64,000 bases of DNA from RPQJ01 sp963726665 (GTDB taxonomy: Bacteria > Pseudomonadota > Gammaproteobacteria > Steroidobacterales > Steroidobacteraceae). Position numbers and translations under genes: made by a program. Under the pieces are notes generated by a model. That model did not search any database and was not told the origin of the DNA. It was given only the letters and a program-made list of their open reading frames with translations. The DNA lies in NCBI GenBank assembly GCA_963726665.1, contig CAVSDW010000014.1, positions 1-64,000 on the forward strand, written 5' to 3'. Of this stretch, positions 18,135-27,340 are shown in pieces. Within the stretch, counting starts at the first letter, position 1. The number at the start of each line of letters is the position of its first letter.

Positions 18135-18488
18135 TCAGTTCTCATCCCCGACGTGCCACAGCCACCGGTCGAGGTCGCCTTCGGGCCTCGACCAGCCATG
18201 ACGGCGCAGGTCCACGCGACCGCTGGAGGCGTCCACGCCCTCCCTTCGCAGGCGACGGATCTGGCGATCGCGCGCAGGCGCTCCCTCCGGAAAGGCGATC
18301 CGGCCGCCCGCGGCCACCACGCGATGCCACGGTACTGCGCTGCCCTTCGGCAGCGTTGCGAGCACGTGGCCCACGAGGCGGGCGCGACGCGGCCAGCCGG
18401 CGCGCTCTGCAACCGCACCGTACGTGGTCACCTTGCCGTGTGGCACCTGCCCCACGACTGCAAGGATCGCTTCGGACGCGTCGTTCAT
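18135..18488 (-). CDS. Alkyltransferase-like protein (ATL, MGMT family)
   Basis: 117 residues with the DNA-binding domain of O6-alkylguanine-DNA alkyltransferase: VPHGKVTTYGAVAERAG and the active-site loop. The loop reads PWHRVV with Trp near residue 54 where true MGMTs have the acceptor Cys in PCHRV. It therefore cannot accept an alkyl group. ATL proteins bind O6-alkylguanine and hand the lesion to nucleotide excision repair, which is notable since an unusual UvrA lies in the same window. The C-terminus is longer than in Atl1-like proteins (RWLWHVGDEN). Confidence 0.85.
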   Translation of the reverse strand: MNDASEAILAVVGQVPHGKVTTYGAVAERAGWPRRARLVGHVLATLPKGSAVPWHRVVAAGGRIAFPEGAPARDRQIRRLRREGVDASSGRVDLRRHGWSRPEGDLDRWLWHVGDEN

Positions 18489-18573
18489 GACAGCGGATGC
18501 TAGCCCAAGCGGGTCCCGGCCACACAAGCGTCCTCGTTTGCCGTGCTCGCGCGCAGCGTGCGAAAGTCCGACG

Positions 18574-21500
18574 ATGAGCAAGACGAGCCCGGAGCGTGGC
18601 TGGCAGTTCGCGATCGACCGCGGCGGCACGTTCACCGACGTGGTCGCGAGGGATCCGGCGGGGCGACTGCACACGCACAAGGTGTTGTCGCGCGACCCGC
18701 GGCGCGCAGGCGATCCGGCGGTGCGTGCCATATCCGAGGTTCTCGCCCGCGATCGCGGCGGCGACCACGTCCTGGAATCAGTGCGGCTCGGCACGACGGT
18801 CGCCACCAACGCGCTGCTCGAGCGCAAAGGCGAACCCGTGGTCCTGGTGACGACCGCCGGCCTCGGCGACGTGCTGCGCATCGGCTACCAGAATCGCCCC
18901 GACATCTTCGCGCGCGCGATCCGGCTGCCGCCCTCGCTGTACGCCGCGGTGATCGAGGCGAGGGAACGGATCGACGCGAACGGCGCAGTGCTGGAGCCGC
19001 TCGACGAACCCTCGCTGCTCGCCGCATTGAGCGCCGCGCGGGCCGGGGGCTTCAGTTCGGTCGCGATCGCTTTACTCCACGCACTGCCCAATCCGGACCA
19101 CGAGCGTCGCGCCGCCCGGCTCGCCGCGCAGGCCGGTTTCGTGGAGATCGTCTCCTCGCACGAAGTCGCCCCGCTCCTCGGACTCGTCGCCCGCGGCGAC
19201 ACCGCCGTGGCGGATGCCTACCTGTCCCCGGTCCTCGGGCGATACGTGCGCAGCTTCCTGGGTGAACTCGCCGAAAGCCACGGTCATCCGCAGCTCCTCA
19301 TGATGCAGAGCAACGGCGGGCTGGTGGACCCCGACGGGTTCCGCGGCGTGAACGGCGTGCTTTCGGGTCCGGCTGGCGGCGTCGTGGGTGTCGCGGCCAT
19401 CGCCCGGTCGGCTGCGCTCGGCCGGCTCATCGGCTTCGACATGGGCGGCACGTCGACCGATGTGAGCCTCTACGCAGGCGAACTTCCGCGCCGGCTCACG
19501 ACCGAGATCGACGGCGTGCGCCTGCACGCGCCGATGATGGACGTGCACACGATCGCGGCCGGCGGCGGCTCGATCGTCCGGTACGCCGACGCACGGCTGC
19601 AGGTCGGACCCGAGTCTGCCGGAGCGGATCCCGGGCCGGCCTGCTACCGCCGCGGCGGGCCAGCGACCGTGACCGACTGCAACGTCGTGCTCGGCCGGAT
19701 CCGGCCGGAGCAGTTCCCGCGCGTGTTCGGCGAGTCGGGGAGCGAGCCGCTCGACGCCGGTGCCTCGCATGCGCGCCTCGCAGCCATCGCCGCAGACCTC
19801 GCGCGCGACGGCACCGAGCTCGGCGTCGAGCAGCTCGCCGAGGCGTTCCTGACGGTCGCCGTGGCCCGCATGGCCAACGCCATCCGCGAACTCGCGCTCA
19901 GCCAGGGACACGACCCGTCGCAGTTCTCGCTGCTGCCCTTCGGTGGCGCCGCCGCGCAGCACGCCTGCGCAGTGGCCGAGGCGCTTGGAATCCGCTCCAT
20001 GCTGATCGATCCGCTGGCCGGAGTGCTCTCGGCACATGGCATCGCGCTCGCCCTCCGCCGCTGCATCAGGCGGCGAAGCGTGAGCGAACCCTGCGATGCG
20101 CCGGGCCAGCAGCGAGCGAGCGCGGTGCTCGCCCGGCTCGAGGACGCCGCCCGGGAAGAACTTCGTCGACAGGGCGTCGCCGACACGGCCATGCAGCTCC
20201 GGCGCACGGCGAGCCTGCGGTTCGCGGGCTCCGATTCCGAGATCGAAGTCGCATGGGGCCCGCCGCAGACGATGCGAGCGGAGTTCGAAGCCGCTCACCG
20301 CAGGCTGTACGGGTTCGCGGACGACGGGGGCCCCGCCGTACTCGCCTCATGCTGCGCGGAGGCGATCGAGCTCGAGCCGTCGTCCGGGGAACCGGTAGCG
20401 CGTGCGCGCCTGTCCGCAGGGTCGCCGCAGGGCACCGCATCGCGCGGCGCCAGCCCGACCGTGCAGGCATGGACCGGAGGCGCGTGGCGCGCGGTTCCGT
20501 CGCGCGTGCACGAGGACCTCGATGCAGGCGAGGTGCTCGAGGGCCCGGCGCTCGTCGCCGAACAGGGAGCCACCGTGTGGATCGCACCGGGCTGGGTCGC
20601 ACGCGCGCGCGACGACGGCCGGCTGCTGCTCTCGCGCGAAATCGAGGAAGATCGCAGCGTGCGCGGCGACGACCTGTCCGCGGACCCGATGCGGCTCGAG
20701 GTCTTCAACGGCCTGTTCATGCACGTCGCAGAGCAGATGGGCGTCGTGCTGCGGCAGACCGCGAGCTCGGTCAACATCAAGGAGCGGCTCGACTTCTCCT
20801 GCGCGATCTTCGACGGCGAAGCGAACCTCGTCGCCAACGCGCCGCACATGCCGGTGCACCTGGGCTCGATGGGCGCGAGCGTGCGAAGCCGTGATCGAAC
20901 GTCACGGCGGCGACATGCGTCCCGGCGACTCGTTCATGGTCAACTCGCCCTACCACGGCGGCACGCACCTGCCCGACATCACGGTCGTCACGCCGGTCTT
21001 CGACGACTCCGGCGGCCGCATTCGCTTCTTCACGGCATCACGGGCACACCACGCGGACGTCGGCGGCATCACGCCGGGCTCGATGCCGCCGGGCAGCCGC
21101 AGCATCGGCGACGAAGGGGCGCTCTTCGAGCCGATGCGGATACTGCGTGACGGCCAACTGGACGAGACCGGTCTGCGCAGCGCCCTCGCCCGGGGCGCAC
21201 ACCCCGCGCGCAACCCGGACCAGAACCTCGCCGACCTGCGCGCGCAGCTCGCCGCCAATGCGCGTGGCATCCGCGAACTCGGACGGGCCGCCGCAGAGCA
21301 CGGCCTTGCGACGCTGCTCGCCTACATGCGGCACGTGCAGGACAACGCGGAAGCTGCATGCGCCGCGCGATCCGCCGCCTGCGCGACGGCCGCTACGTCT
21401 GCGAAATGGACAATGGCCAGCGCGTAGAGGTCGCGGTCGCCGTGGACCACGAGGCAGGCGCCGTGACGGTGGATTTCACCGGCACCTCGAGCCAGGGGCC

Positions 21501-22212
21501 GGACAACTTCAACGCGCCGCGCGCCGTGACGGTGGCCGCGGTGCTGTACGTCTTCAGGACGCTGATCGACGAGCCGATCCCGCTCAACGCGGGCTGCCTG
21601 CGCCCGATCCGCATCGTCGTGCCGCCGGGCTCGATGCTCGACCCGGCGTTTCCGGGCGCAGTGGTCGCGGGCAACGTCGAGACCTCGCAGTGCATCGTGG
21701 ATGCGCTGTACGGTGCGCTCGGCCTGCAGGCCGCGTCCCAGGGCACCATGAACAACTTCACCTTCGGCAACGAGCGCTACCAGTACTACGAGACGATCGC
21801 CGGCGGTTCGGGCGCCGGCGACGGCTTCGACGGCGCAAGCGGCGTGCAGACGCACATGACGAACTCGCGCCTCACGGATCCCGAGGTGCTGGAGACACGC
21901 TTCCCCGTGCTGCTGCGCGAATTCTCGCTGCGGCGCGGATCGGGAGGGGATGGCGCGTTCCGCGGCGGTGACGGACTCGTGCGCTGCGTCGAGTTCCGCG
22001 AACCGATGACGGCCGCGATCCTTTCCAATCGCCGTCGCGTGGCGCCGTTCGGGCTGGCGGGCGGCGGACCGGCGGCGAAGGGCGAGAACCGCGTCCTGCG
22101 GCGCGATGGCCGATCAGAGGCGCTGGCCGCCACCGCTGAAGTCGCGGTAGAAGCGGGCGACCGCATCCTGATCGCGACGCCCGGTGGCGGGGGCTTCGGG
22201 AATCGTCGCTGA
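18574..22212 (+). CDS. ATP-dependent 5-oxoprolinase (fused HyuA–HyuB), two frame breaks
   Basis: Large enzyme that hydrolyses 5-oxoproline to glutamate with ATP. The rebuilt protein has about 1212 residues, the usual length of the fused bacterial/eukaryotic form. The first half is the hydantoinase A region: AIDRGGTFTDVVA, RLGTTVATNALLERKG, IGFDMGGTSTDVS and AGGGSI. The second half, hydantoinase B, begins near DPMRLEVFNGLFMHVAEQMG and contains VNSPYHGGTHLPDIT and ends TPGGGGFGNRR. The frame breaks near 20882 (one extra A in GTGCGAAGCC) and near 21355 (one base short before MRRAIRRLRDG); the two cancel. It starts at ATG 18574. The 3' end overlaps the convergent sheath gene. Confidence 0.9.
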
Positions 22213-23923
22213 CTGGCATCGCCGAAGCCGACGGCGCGGGCGCAGGCGCAGGCCGCGGCTCCCGGTAATAGCCGTAGAGCTGCTGCGCAAGCGTGCGCTG
22301 CCGTGAGGTCTCCTCACTGCCGGCGTCTCCCGACACGCCCTTCACGGTCATGCGCGTCCCGGCGGGCAGCAGGTTCGAGCGCACCGGCCGCACGCGGCTG
22401 CCGGCCGGCGAGTGCGTGACGAGGAACGAGGAGTACTCGCCTGCCCGCGTCGAGCGCAGCCCGACCAGGAAGCTGACGCGACCGGCCTGCACGTCCTGTG
22501 GCAGATTCAGGCGCTCGTCGCAGATCACGTGGCAGGCGTGGTCGCCATCGGCGGGGCCGAACAGACCCGCGGCCGACAGGGACGCAAGGAAGTCCTGCAC
22601 CTGGCGCGTGATCTTGTGCCACGTACTGCGGTCGCCAGCTTCGAACACCGACCAGCGCGTGCCGCGCTCGATGCTGCTCATCACGAGCAGCATCCGGCGG
22701 CGACGCGTGAGGAGCGTGCCGTCCGCGCTGCTGGCAGAACCGCCGGCCAGAGTGCGCAGCGCGGGCGCCTCGGTGCTCGCCGAGCGCAGCGTCTGCAGCG
22801 GATTCACGCCGTGCGCGATGAGCCGCGCCCGCTCCGGTTCGGTGAGCTGCTGCGCTGCACGCGTACCCGGCCGCAGCAGCAGCTCCTCGTCCGGTCCCTG
22901 CTCCCAGGGCGAGCGGTGCTCGTCGAGCCGCGCGAGCACACCCGCGACGGCACCGCCGTTCGCGAAGGACTCGTAGCGGGCGCGCAGCCGGTCGTAGGCG
23001 AGGATGCGCGGGAAGCACATCAGCGCGTGGTCGGACATGAATCCGAGCTCGCGCAGGCCCGCGATCACCTCGTCGCAAGTGGTCCACGCGGCCGGCGGAT
23101 CGACGATCAGCATCGCGCGGAGTTCACGGCAGTGCGCGGCGGCGGCGAGAAGCACGCCGGGGCCCAGGTCGCGGTCGCGCGTCGGCGGCGGAATGCAGAG
23201 AAAATGCGCGTCGTCCGCGGCGCGCAGCGCGAAGATGCCGGTGCCGCGCTCGGCGGAGCCGATCAGGTCGTAGTCCGTCAGCGGCTCGCCATCGTCGCCG
23301 TCGGGATTCGAGTCCACGTACCCGATGGGATGGCGCGCGCCCGGGCGATACGTCCGGTCGGGGCGCTGCTCGGGGACTTCGCCGCGCACCCGCACCAGCG
23401 TGGACTCCTGCAGCGCCGTCGTGACGAAGCGGGTCGTGCCGGGAACGATCGAGAGCCGCCGGAAGATCTCCTGGTCCTCGATGTGCTCGGAGCCCGCGGA
23501 ACGTACGCGCTGCACCACGAGGTTGAAGCGGTCGTCCTCGTTCGCGCCGACGTTGTCGTAGTCGACCGATGCCCGCAGTGCCTCGCGCGAACCGGGGCTG
23601 CGCGCCTCGAGCGTGAGTGACGCGCGCCCGCACGGCAGCGTGATCGTCGCGGGGCGGCCGCCGTTGCAGACGCGCACGACGATCGCGTGGCCTCCGCCGT
23701 TCTCGAAGAACTGCTCGATCGCGTAGGTCATGGGGCTCGGCTGCCACAGTCCGCCGAAGACCTGCTGGAACTCGGCGTAGCCATGCACGGAAATCGGGCG
23801 GTTCACCGGGCCGCGCAGCGTGCGGCCGACGAATGCGCAGGCCGACGCCGGCAGCCTCTTGATGGCGTGGTCGGCGCCCGGCGCCTCCGCCACGACCATG
23901 CCTTTCAGATTGGACTCTGCCAA
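21872..23923 (-). CDS. Orphan phage-tail-sheath-family protein
   Basis: The first ~570 residues are a tail sheath protein. The N-terminus has LKGMVVAEAPGADHAIKRLP, then CAFVGRTLRGPVNRPI, FQQVFGGLW and YAIEQFFENGGGHAIVVRV, which is the sheath N-terminal pattern. The C-terminal sheath domain has LVMSSIERGTRWSVFEAGD, a cysteine-bearing CHVICDERLNLP and a final beta strand region. After the Pro/Ala-rich YYREPRPAPAPAPSAS near 22230 the frame runs on antisense to the oxoprolinase; this Arg/Pro-rich tail is probably not real. A frame break near 22220 would give a stop at 22114. No tube, baseplate, spike or AAA+ gene is in the window. Confidence 0.75.
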   Translation of the reverse strand: MAESNLKGMVVAEAPGADHAIKRLPASACAFVGRTLRGPVNRPISVHGYAEFQQVFGGLWQPSPMTYAIEQFFENGGGHAIVVRVCNGGRPATITLPCGRASLTLEARSPGSREALRASVDYDNVGANEDDRFNLVVQRVRSAGSEHIEDQEIFRRLSIVPGTTRFVTTALQESTLVRVRGEVPEQRPDRTYRPGARHPIGYVDSNPDGDDGEPLTDYDLIGSAERGTGIFALRAADDAHFLCIPPPTRDRDLGPGVLLAAAAHCRELRAMLIVDPPAAWTTCDEVIAGLRELGFMSDHALMCFPRILAYDRLRARYESFANGGAVAGVLARLDEHRSPWEQGPDEELLLRPGTRAAQQLTEPERARLIAHGVNPLQTLRSASTEAPALRTLAGGSASSADGTLLTRRRRMLLVMSSIERGTRWSVFEAGDRSTWHKITRQVQDFLASLSAAGLFGPADGDHACHVICDERLNLPQDVQAGRVSFLVGLRSTRAGEYSSFLVTHSPAGSRVRPVRSNLLPAGTRMTVKGVSGDAGSEETSRQRTLAQQLYGYYREPRPAPAPAPSASAMPVSDDSRSPRHRASRSGCGRPLLPRLQRWRPAPLIGHRAAGRGSRPSPPVRRPPARTAPRDGDWKGSRPSSVRGTRRSARVRHRRGTRHPLPIRAAARIRAAARGSVSPAPRDP

Positions 23924-23995
23924 ACCACTGCCCCCGCTCGCGCTCGTACTACGTTAGCACAAGCGCTAGTGTGCGTGGCCGCCTGCGAACCCCAG

Positions 23996-25162
23996 CTATT
24001 GAGTTTTTCGCGCGCCCGCGGGGGGCGCGCCGTCGCTGCCGTCCCAGTTCGACCCCGCCGGTATCACGTTCTCCACGTGGCGCGCCTTGTCGAGGTAGGC
24101 CTCCAACGTGAGTCCCTGGCGGGACACGGGCACGGTGATGCCGCGCGCCAGCGTCACGACCTGCTCCGCAAGCGGCGCGTTGACGGAAGCGCCGTGCTCA
24201 CTGGCGAGTCGCTGCAGCCGGCCCGCCACCTTGTCGTCGTAGACGACCGGTGCGGGCGCCTTGCTGTCGTCCTCGCCCTCGACCGGCACCGGGAACGACT
24301 GCACGTACAGGTTCCCGCCCTGCCACGCGGCCAGCAGCGGCTGGTTGACCACCGTCACCTTCGTGCCCACCGCCACCTCGCCGAACAGCGACTCGATGTC
24401 CTCGGGATAGAGGCGGATGCAGCCGTGGCTTGCACGCATGCCGACACCGGGCGGCTTGTTGGTGCCGTGAATCAGGTAACTCGGCCAGCCGAGGTTCATT
24501 GCGTAGGCGCCGAGCGGATTGTCGGGGCCGGCCGGTACGCGCGCGGGCAGCGGATCGCCGTTGGCAGCATGCTCCCTGCGCACCGACGCAGGCGGAGTCC
24601 AGACGGGGCCCTTGCGCTTCGACACCACCTTGGTGCTGCCGATCGGCGTGGCCCAGCCGATCTTGCCGATGCCGATCGGGTAGGTGACGACGGTGCGGGG
24701 CGCCCCCTTTGCGGCCTTCGGGAAGTAGAAGAGCCGCATCGCCGCGACGTTGATCACCAGTCCGTCCCTCGGACCATCCGGCATCACGAACAGCGTCGGA
24801 AGGACGATGGTCGTACCCTCGCCCGGCAACCACGGATCCACGCCGGGATTGGCCCTGTGCAACTCGTCATAGCCGACGTCGAAGCGGCGCGCGATGTCAG
24901 CCAGCGTGTCCTCGTGTCGCGCGTGGGTTATCTGCAGCTCGCCCAGCACGGCAGTCACGCCGGGCTCGTACTTGAATACGTGCGTGGCGAGCGGCGCCTC
25001 GATCGCAGGCGGCGGCGGTGGTTGCGGTGGTGGCGGCGGGGGCTTCTGCGGCTGGAACAGGCTGCACCCACCGAGCGCGAGCAGCATCAGCACCGTCGCC
25101 GCGCGATCGCGGGCCGCGGCACGATTCGAGAAGCTGTAATACATCGACCACTCCATCCTCAT
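23996..25162 (-). CDS. L,D-transpeptidase (YkuD) with LysM, lipoprotein
   Basis: Envelope enzyme that cross-links peptidoglycan or attaches proteins to it. The 388-residue protein has a lipoprotein signal with lipobox LGGC (Cys near 33), then a Pro-rich linker (a run of Pro), a LysM-like segment around HEDTLADIARRFDVGYDELHRANP, and the YkuD domain with HGTNKPPG and the catalytic SHGCIRLYPED (Cys near 246). The ATG at 25162 overlaps the stop of the upstream TPM gene as TGATG, implying coupling; ATG 25144 is an alternative. Similar to ErfK/YbiS-type enzymes. The domain order and length are normal. Confidence 0.9.
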   Translation of the reverse strand: MRMEWSMYYSFSNRAAARDRAATVLMLLALGGCSLFQPQKPPPPPPQPPPPPAIEAPLATHVFKYEPGVTAVLGELQITHARHEDTLADIARRFDVGYDELHRANPGVDPWLPGEGTTIVLPTLFVMPDGPRDGLVINVAAMRLFYFPKAAKGAPRTVVTYPIGIGKIGWATPIGSTKVVSKRKGPVWTPPASVRREHAANGDPLPARVPAGPDNPLGAYAMNLGWPSYLIHGTNKPPGVGMRASHGCIRLYPEDIESLFGEVAVGTKVTVVNQPLLAAWQGGNLYVQSFPVPVEGEDDSKAPAPVVYDDKVAGRLQRLASEHGASVNAPLAEQVVTLARGITVPVSRQGLTLEAYLDKARHVENVIPAGSNWDGSDGAPPAGARKTQ

Positions 25163-25665
25163 CAAAGCACCGTGGGCCGGTTCGGCAGCTCGTCGCGATT
25201 GCGCGAGCCTGGACCGGCCGGGAAATTTGCGGCCAGGAAATCGCTGACGCGAGCGATGCCCTCGAGAGCCCCCTGCTCGAACCGGCCGGCGCGGAAGTTC
25301 GACTCCATCGCACGGCAGACCGAGGCCCATTCCTCGGCCGACACGCGGCCGTTGTAGCCGCGGTCCGCCACGATTTCCACGTCCTGATCCGCGAGCAACA
25401 CGTAGATCAGCACCCCGTTGTTCGCCTCCGTGTCCCAGACGGAGAGCAGGGCGAAGACCTCGAGCGCGCGCTGGCGCGGGCTGCGGCCGTGCCGAACCTG
25501 TGCGGGATCAAGCGCGGCCTCGATGGCGACCCGGATTTCGCCGGAGTGATGTCGCTCGGATTCGGCGACTGCCGCCTCGATGGCCGACAGCGTAGCGGGT
25601 GGGAACGCGCGATGCAGGTCGGCGCGCGTGGCGAACAGGTGCCTGAACCAGCGCTTCCAGTCCAT
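25162..25665 (-). CDS. TPM-domain protein 2
   Basis: 167 residues beginning MDWKRWFRHLFATRADLHRAFP at 25665, 3 bases past the likely stop of TPM protein 1. It holds a single TPM domain (SEIRVAIE-like GEIRVAIEAALDP, NNGVLIYVLLADQDVEIVADRGYNGRVS). There is no signal peptide. In other bacteria this short TPM protein follows a longer YgcG-like one and lemA, as here. Uninterrupted translation joins it to the upstream gene only because that gene has a frame break, so the 473-residue fused reading is artificial. Confidence 0.8.
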   Translation of the reverse strand: MDWKRWFRHLFATRADLHRAFPPATLSAIEAAVAESERHHSGEIRVAIEAALDPAQVRHGRSPRQRALEVFALLSVWDTEANNGVLIYVLLADQDVEIVADRGYNGRVSAEEWASVCRAMESNFRAGRFEQGALEGIARVSDFLAANFPAGPGSRNRDELPNRPTVL

Positions 25666-25667
25666 GG

Positions 25668-26583
25668 CTACCAGCTCCCCGAGGCGCCGCCGCCACCGAA
25701 ACCGCCACCACCACCGCTGAAACCGCCGCCGCCAGCCGAATCCCACCGCCACCGAAGCCGCCCGGGTATCCGATGCCGCCTCCGTGCCGGCTGCTGTACC
25801 AGCCGCGGCCACCGGGTCCACCGGTCCGCCGCCCATGCCGCCCAAGATCGCGAAGACGAAGGCGACGACGCCGGCGAAGACCGACATCGCGACGATGCCG
25901 ACGATGAGCCAGGTGACGAACCCGACCAGCCCGCCCGTCGCGAGCGCGCCGCCGACGCGGCCGAACAGCCGGCGCAGGATCGAGCCGCCCACCAGCGCGA
26001 AGATGAGCAGCAACGGCAGGAGCTGGCCGAGGCCCCCGGAGCCGTGCGCCGTCCCCCGACGCTCGGGCTCGGGCAGCGGCTCGCCCTCGATCACGCGCAG
26101 CATGCGATCCGCGCCAGCCGTGATGCCGCCGTAGTAGTCCCCGGCGCGGAACCTCGGGACGATGTCTTCCTCGATGATGCGATTGGCCGTCGCGTCCGGC
26201 AGCACGCCCTCGAGACCGTAGCCGACCTCGATGCGAACCTTCCGGTCATCGCGCGCGACGAGCAGGATTGCGCCGTCGTCCACGCCCTTGCGACCGAGCT
26301 TCCAGGCCTCGGCGACCCGGATGGCGTACTGCTCGATTTCCTCCGGCTTCGTGGTCGGGACGATCAGGACCGTGACCTGGCTGCCCTTCGCCTGCTCGAA
26401 CGCGGCGAGTTTCGCCTCGAGCGCGGCGGCCTGGTCCGGCGTAAGCGTGCCCGTGAGGTCCGTGACCCGCGCCTTGAGCGCAGGGACCGCAACCAGCGGC
26501 TCCGCGCCCGCGCCGAAGGCGGCGAGCGCGAGCGCCGCGGCGATTGCGGCGCAATGCAGCCAGCGTCTGCTCAGGAACGACAC
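25668..26583 (-). CDS. YgcG-like TPM-domain membrane protein 1, frame break in Gly-rich tail
   Basis: Signal peptide (to about residue 27, GAGAEP), then a TPM domain with VTDLTGTLTPDQAAALEAKL, VLIVPTT and DRKVRIEVGYGLEGVLPD, then two membrane helices (LGQLLPLLLIFALVGG; TWLIVGIVAMSVFAGVVAFVF). The family ends with a Gly/Phe-rich tail closing ASGSW. That tail is present in another frame: GGGGFSGGGGGFGGGGASGSW-like codons end at a TAG at 25668–25670. So the frame breaks between about 25700 and 25800. The family is thought to act with LemA in the envelope; role unknown. Confidence 0.8.
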
Positions 26584-26623
26584 GTCGGTATCCGCGCCGG
26601 CCTCGAGCCGGCGCGGCCGGTCC

Positions 26624-27244
26624 TCAGTTGGTCGCCGGCGCGGCGCCGGACGCGGGCGGCGGAGGCGCCGCGAAGTCGACGGTCGGCGGCTTCGCGATGG
26701 CGGCCTCGTTCTCGACCGTGAAGTTCGGCTTCACCTTGTAGCCGAACACCATCGCCGTGAGGTTGACCGGGAACTTGCGCACCGTCACGTTGTAGTCCTG
26801 CACCGCCTGGATGTAGCGGTTGCGTGCGACGGCGATGCGGTTCTCGGTGCCCTCGAGCTGCGCCTGCAGGTCACGGAAATTCTGGTCCGACTTGAGCTCC
26901 GGATACTTCTCGACCACGACCATCAGGCGGGACAACGCGCTCGAGAGCTCGCCCTGCGCGGCCTGGAACTGCTGCAGCGAAGCCGGGTCGTTGGCGTCGA
27001 CCTTGATCTGCGTGGCCTTGGCGCGCGCCTCGGTGACGCCGATCAGCACGGCCTGCTCCTGTGCCGCGAATCCCTTCACGGTGTTGACCAGGTTCGGGAT
27101 CAGGTCAGCGCGACGCTGGTACTGGTTGATCACCTCGGACCAGGCCGACTTCACCTGCTCGTCCTGGACCTGGATCGTGTTGTAACCGCAGGCCGAGAGC
27201 AGCAGGCTCGCGGCGGCGACGGCGACGATTCGCAATGCGCGCAT
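26624..27244 (-). CDS. lemA: LemA family lipoprotein
   Basis: 206 residues. Lipobox LLSAC with Cys near 19. The LemA helical domain shows VKSAWSEVINQYQRRADLIPNLVNTVKG, the family hallmark, then AVARNRYIQAVQDYNVTVRKFP. The tail is Pro/Ala-rich. It is the first gene of the lemA–TPM–TPM–L,D-transpeptidase run; the next gene begins 40 bases on. Function is not established. Confidence 0.92.
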   Translation of the reverse strand: MRALRIVAVAAASLLLSACGYNTIQVQDEQVKSAWSEVINQYQRRADLIPNLVNTVKGFAAQEQAVLIGVTEARAKATQIKVDANDPASLQQFQAAQGELSSALSRLMVVVEKYPELKSDQNFRDLQAQLEGTENRIAVARNRYIQAVQDYNVTVRKFPVNLTAMVFGYKVKPNFTVENEAAIAKPPTVDFAAPPPPASGAAPATN

Positions 27245-27340
27245 GACTAGTTCCTCCTCACGGGCCCGACACGGGCCCGCGTGCAGTTCATTATGGGGCG
27301 GGCCGCCCAAATATCCATATCGGGCGACCAATCCCTCCGG

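Noticed and set aside
22114..23923. Prophage or contractile injection locus
   Set aside because: Only a sheath gene is present. No integrase, att site, tube, baseplate, terminase or AAA+ gene is seen.
25162..26583. Single 473-residue fused TPM–TPM protein
   Set aside because: The Gly-rich tail and stop of TPM1 are visible in another frame, so the fusion is the product of a frame break.
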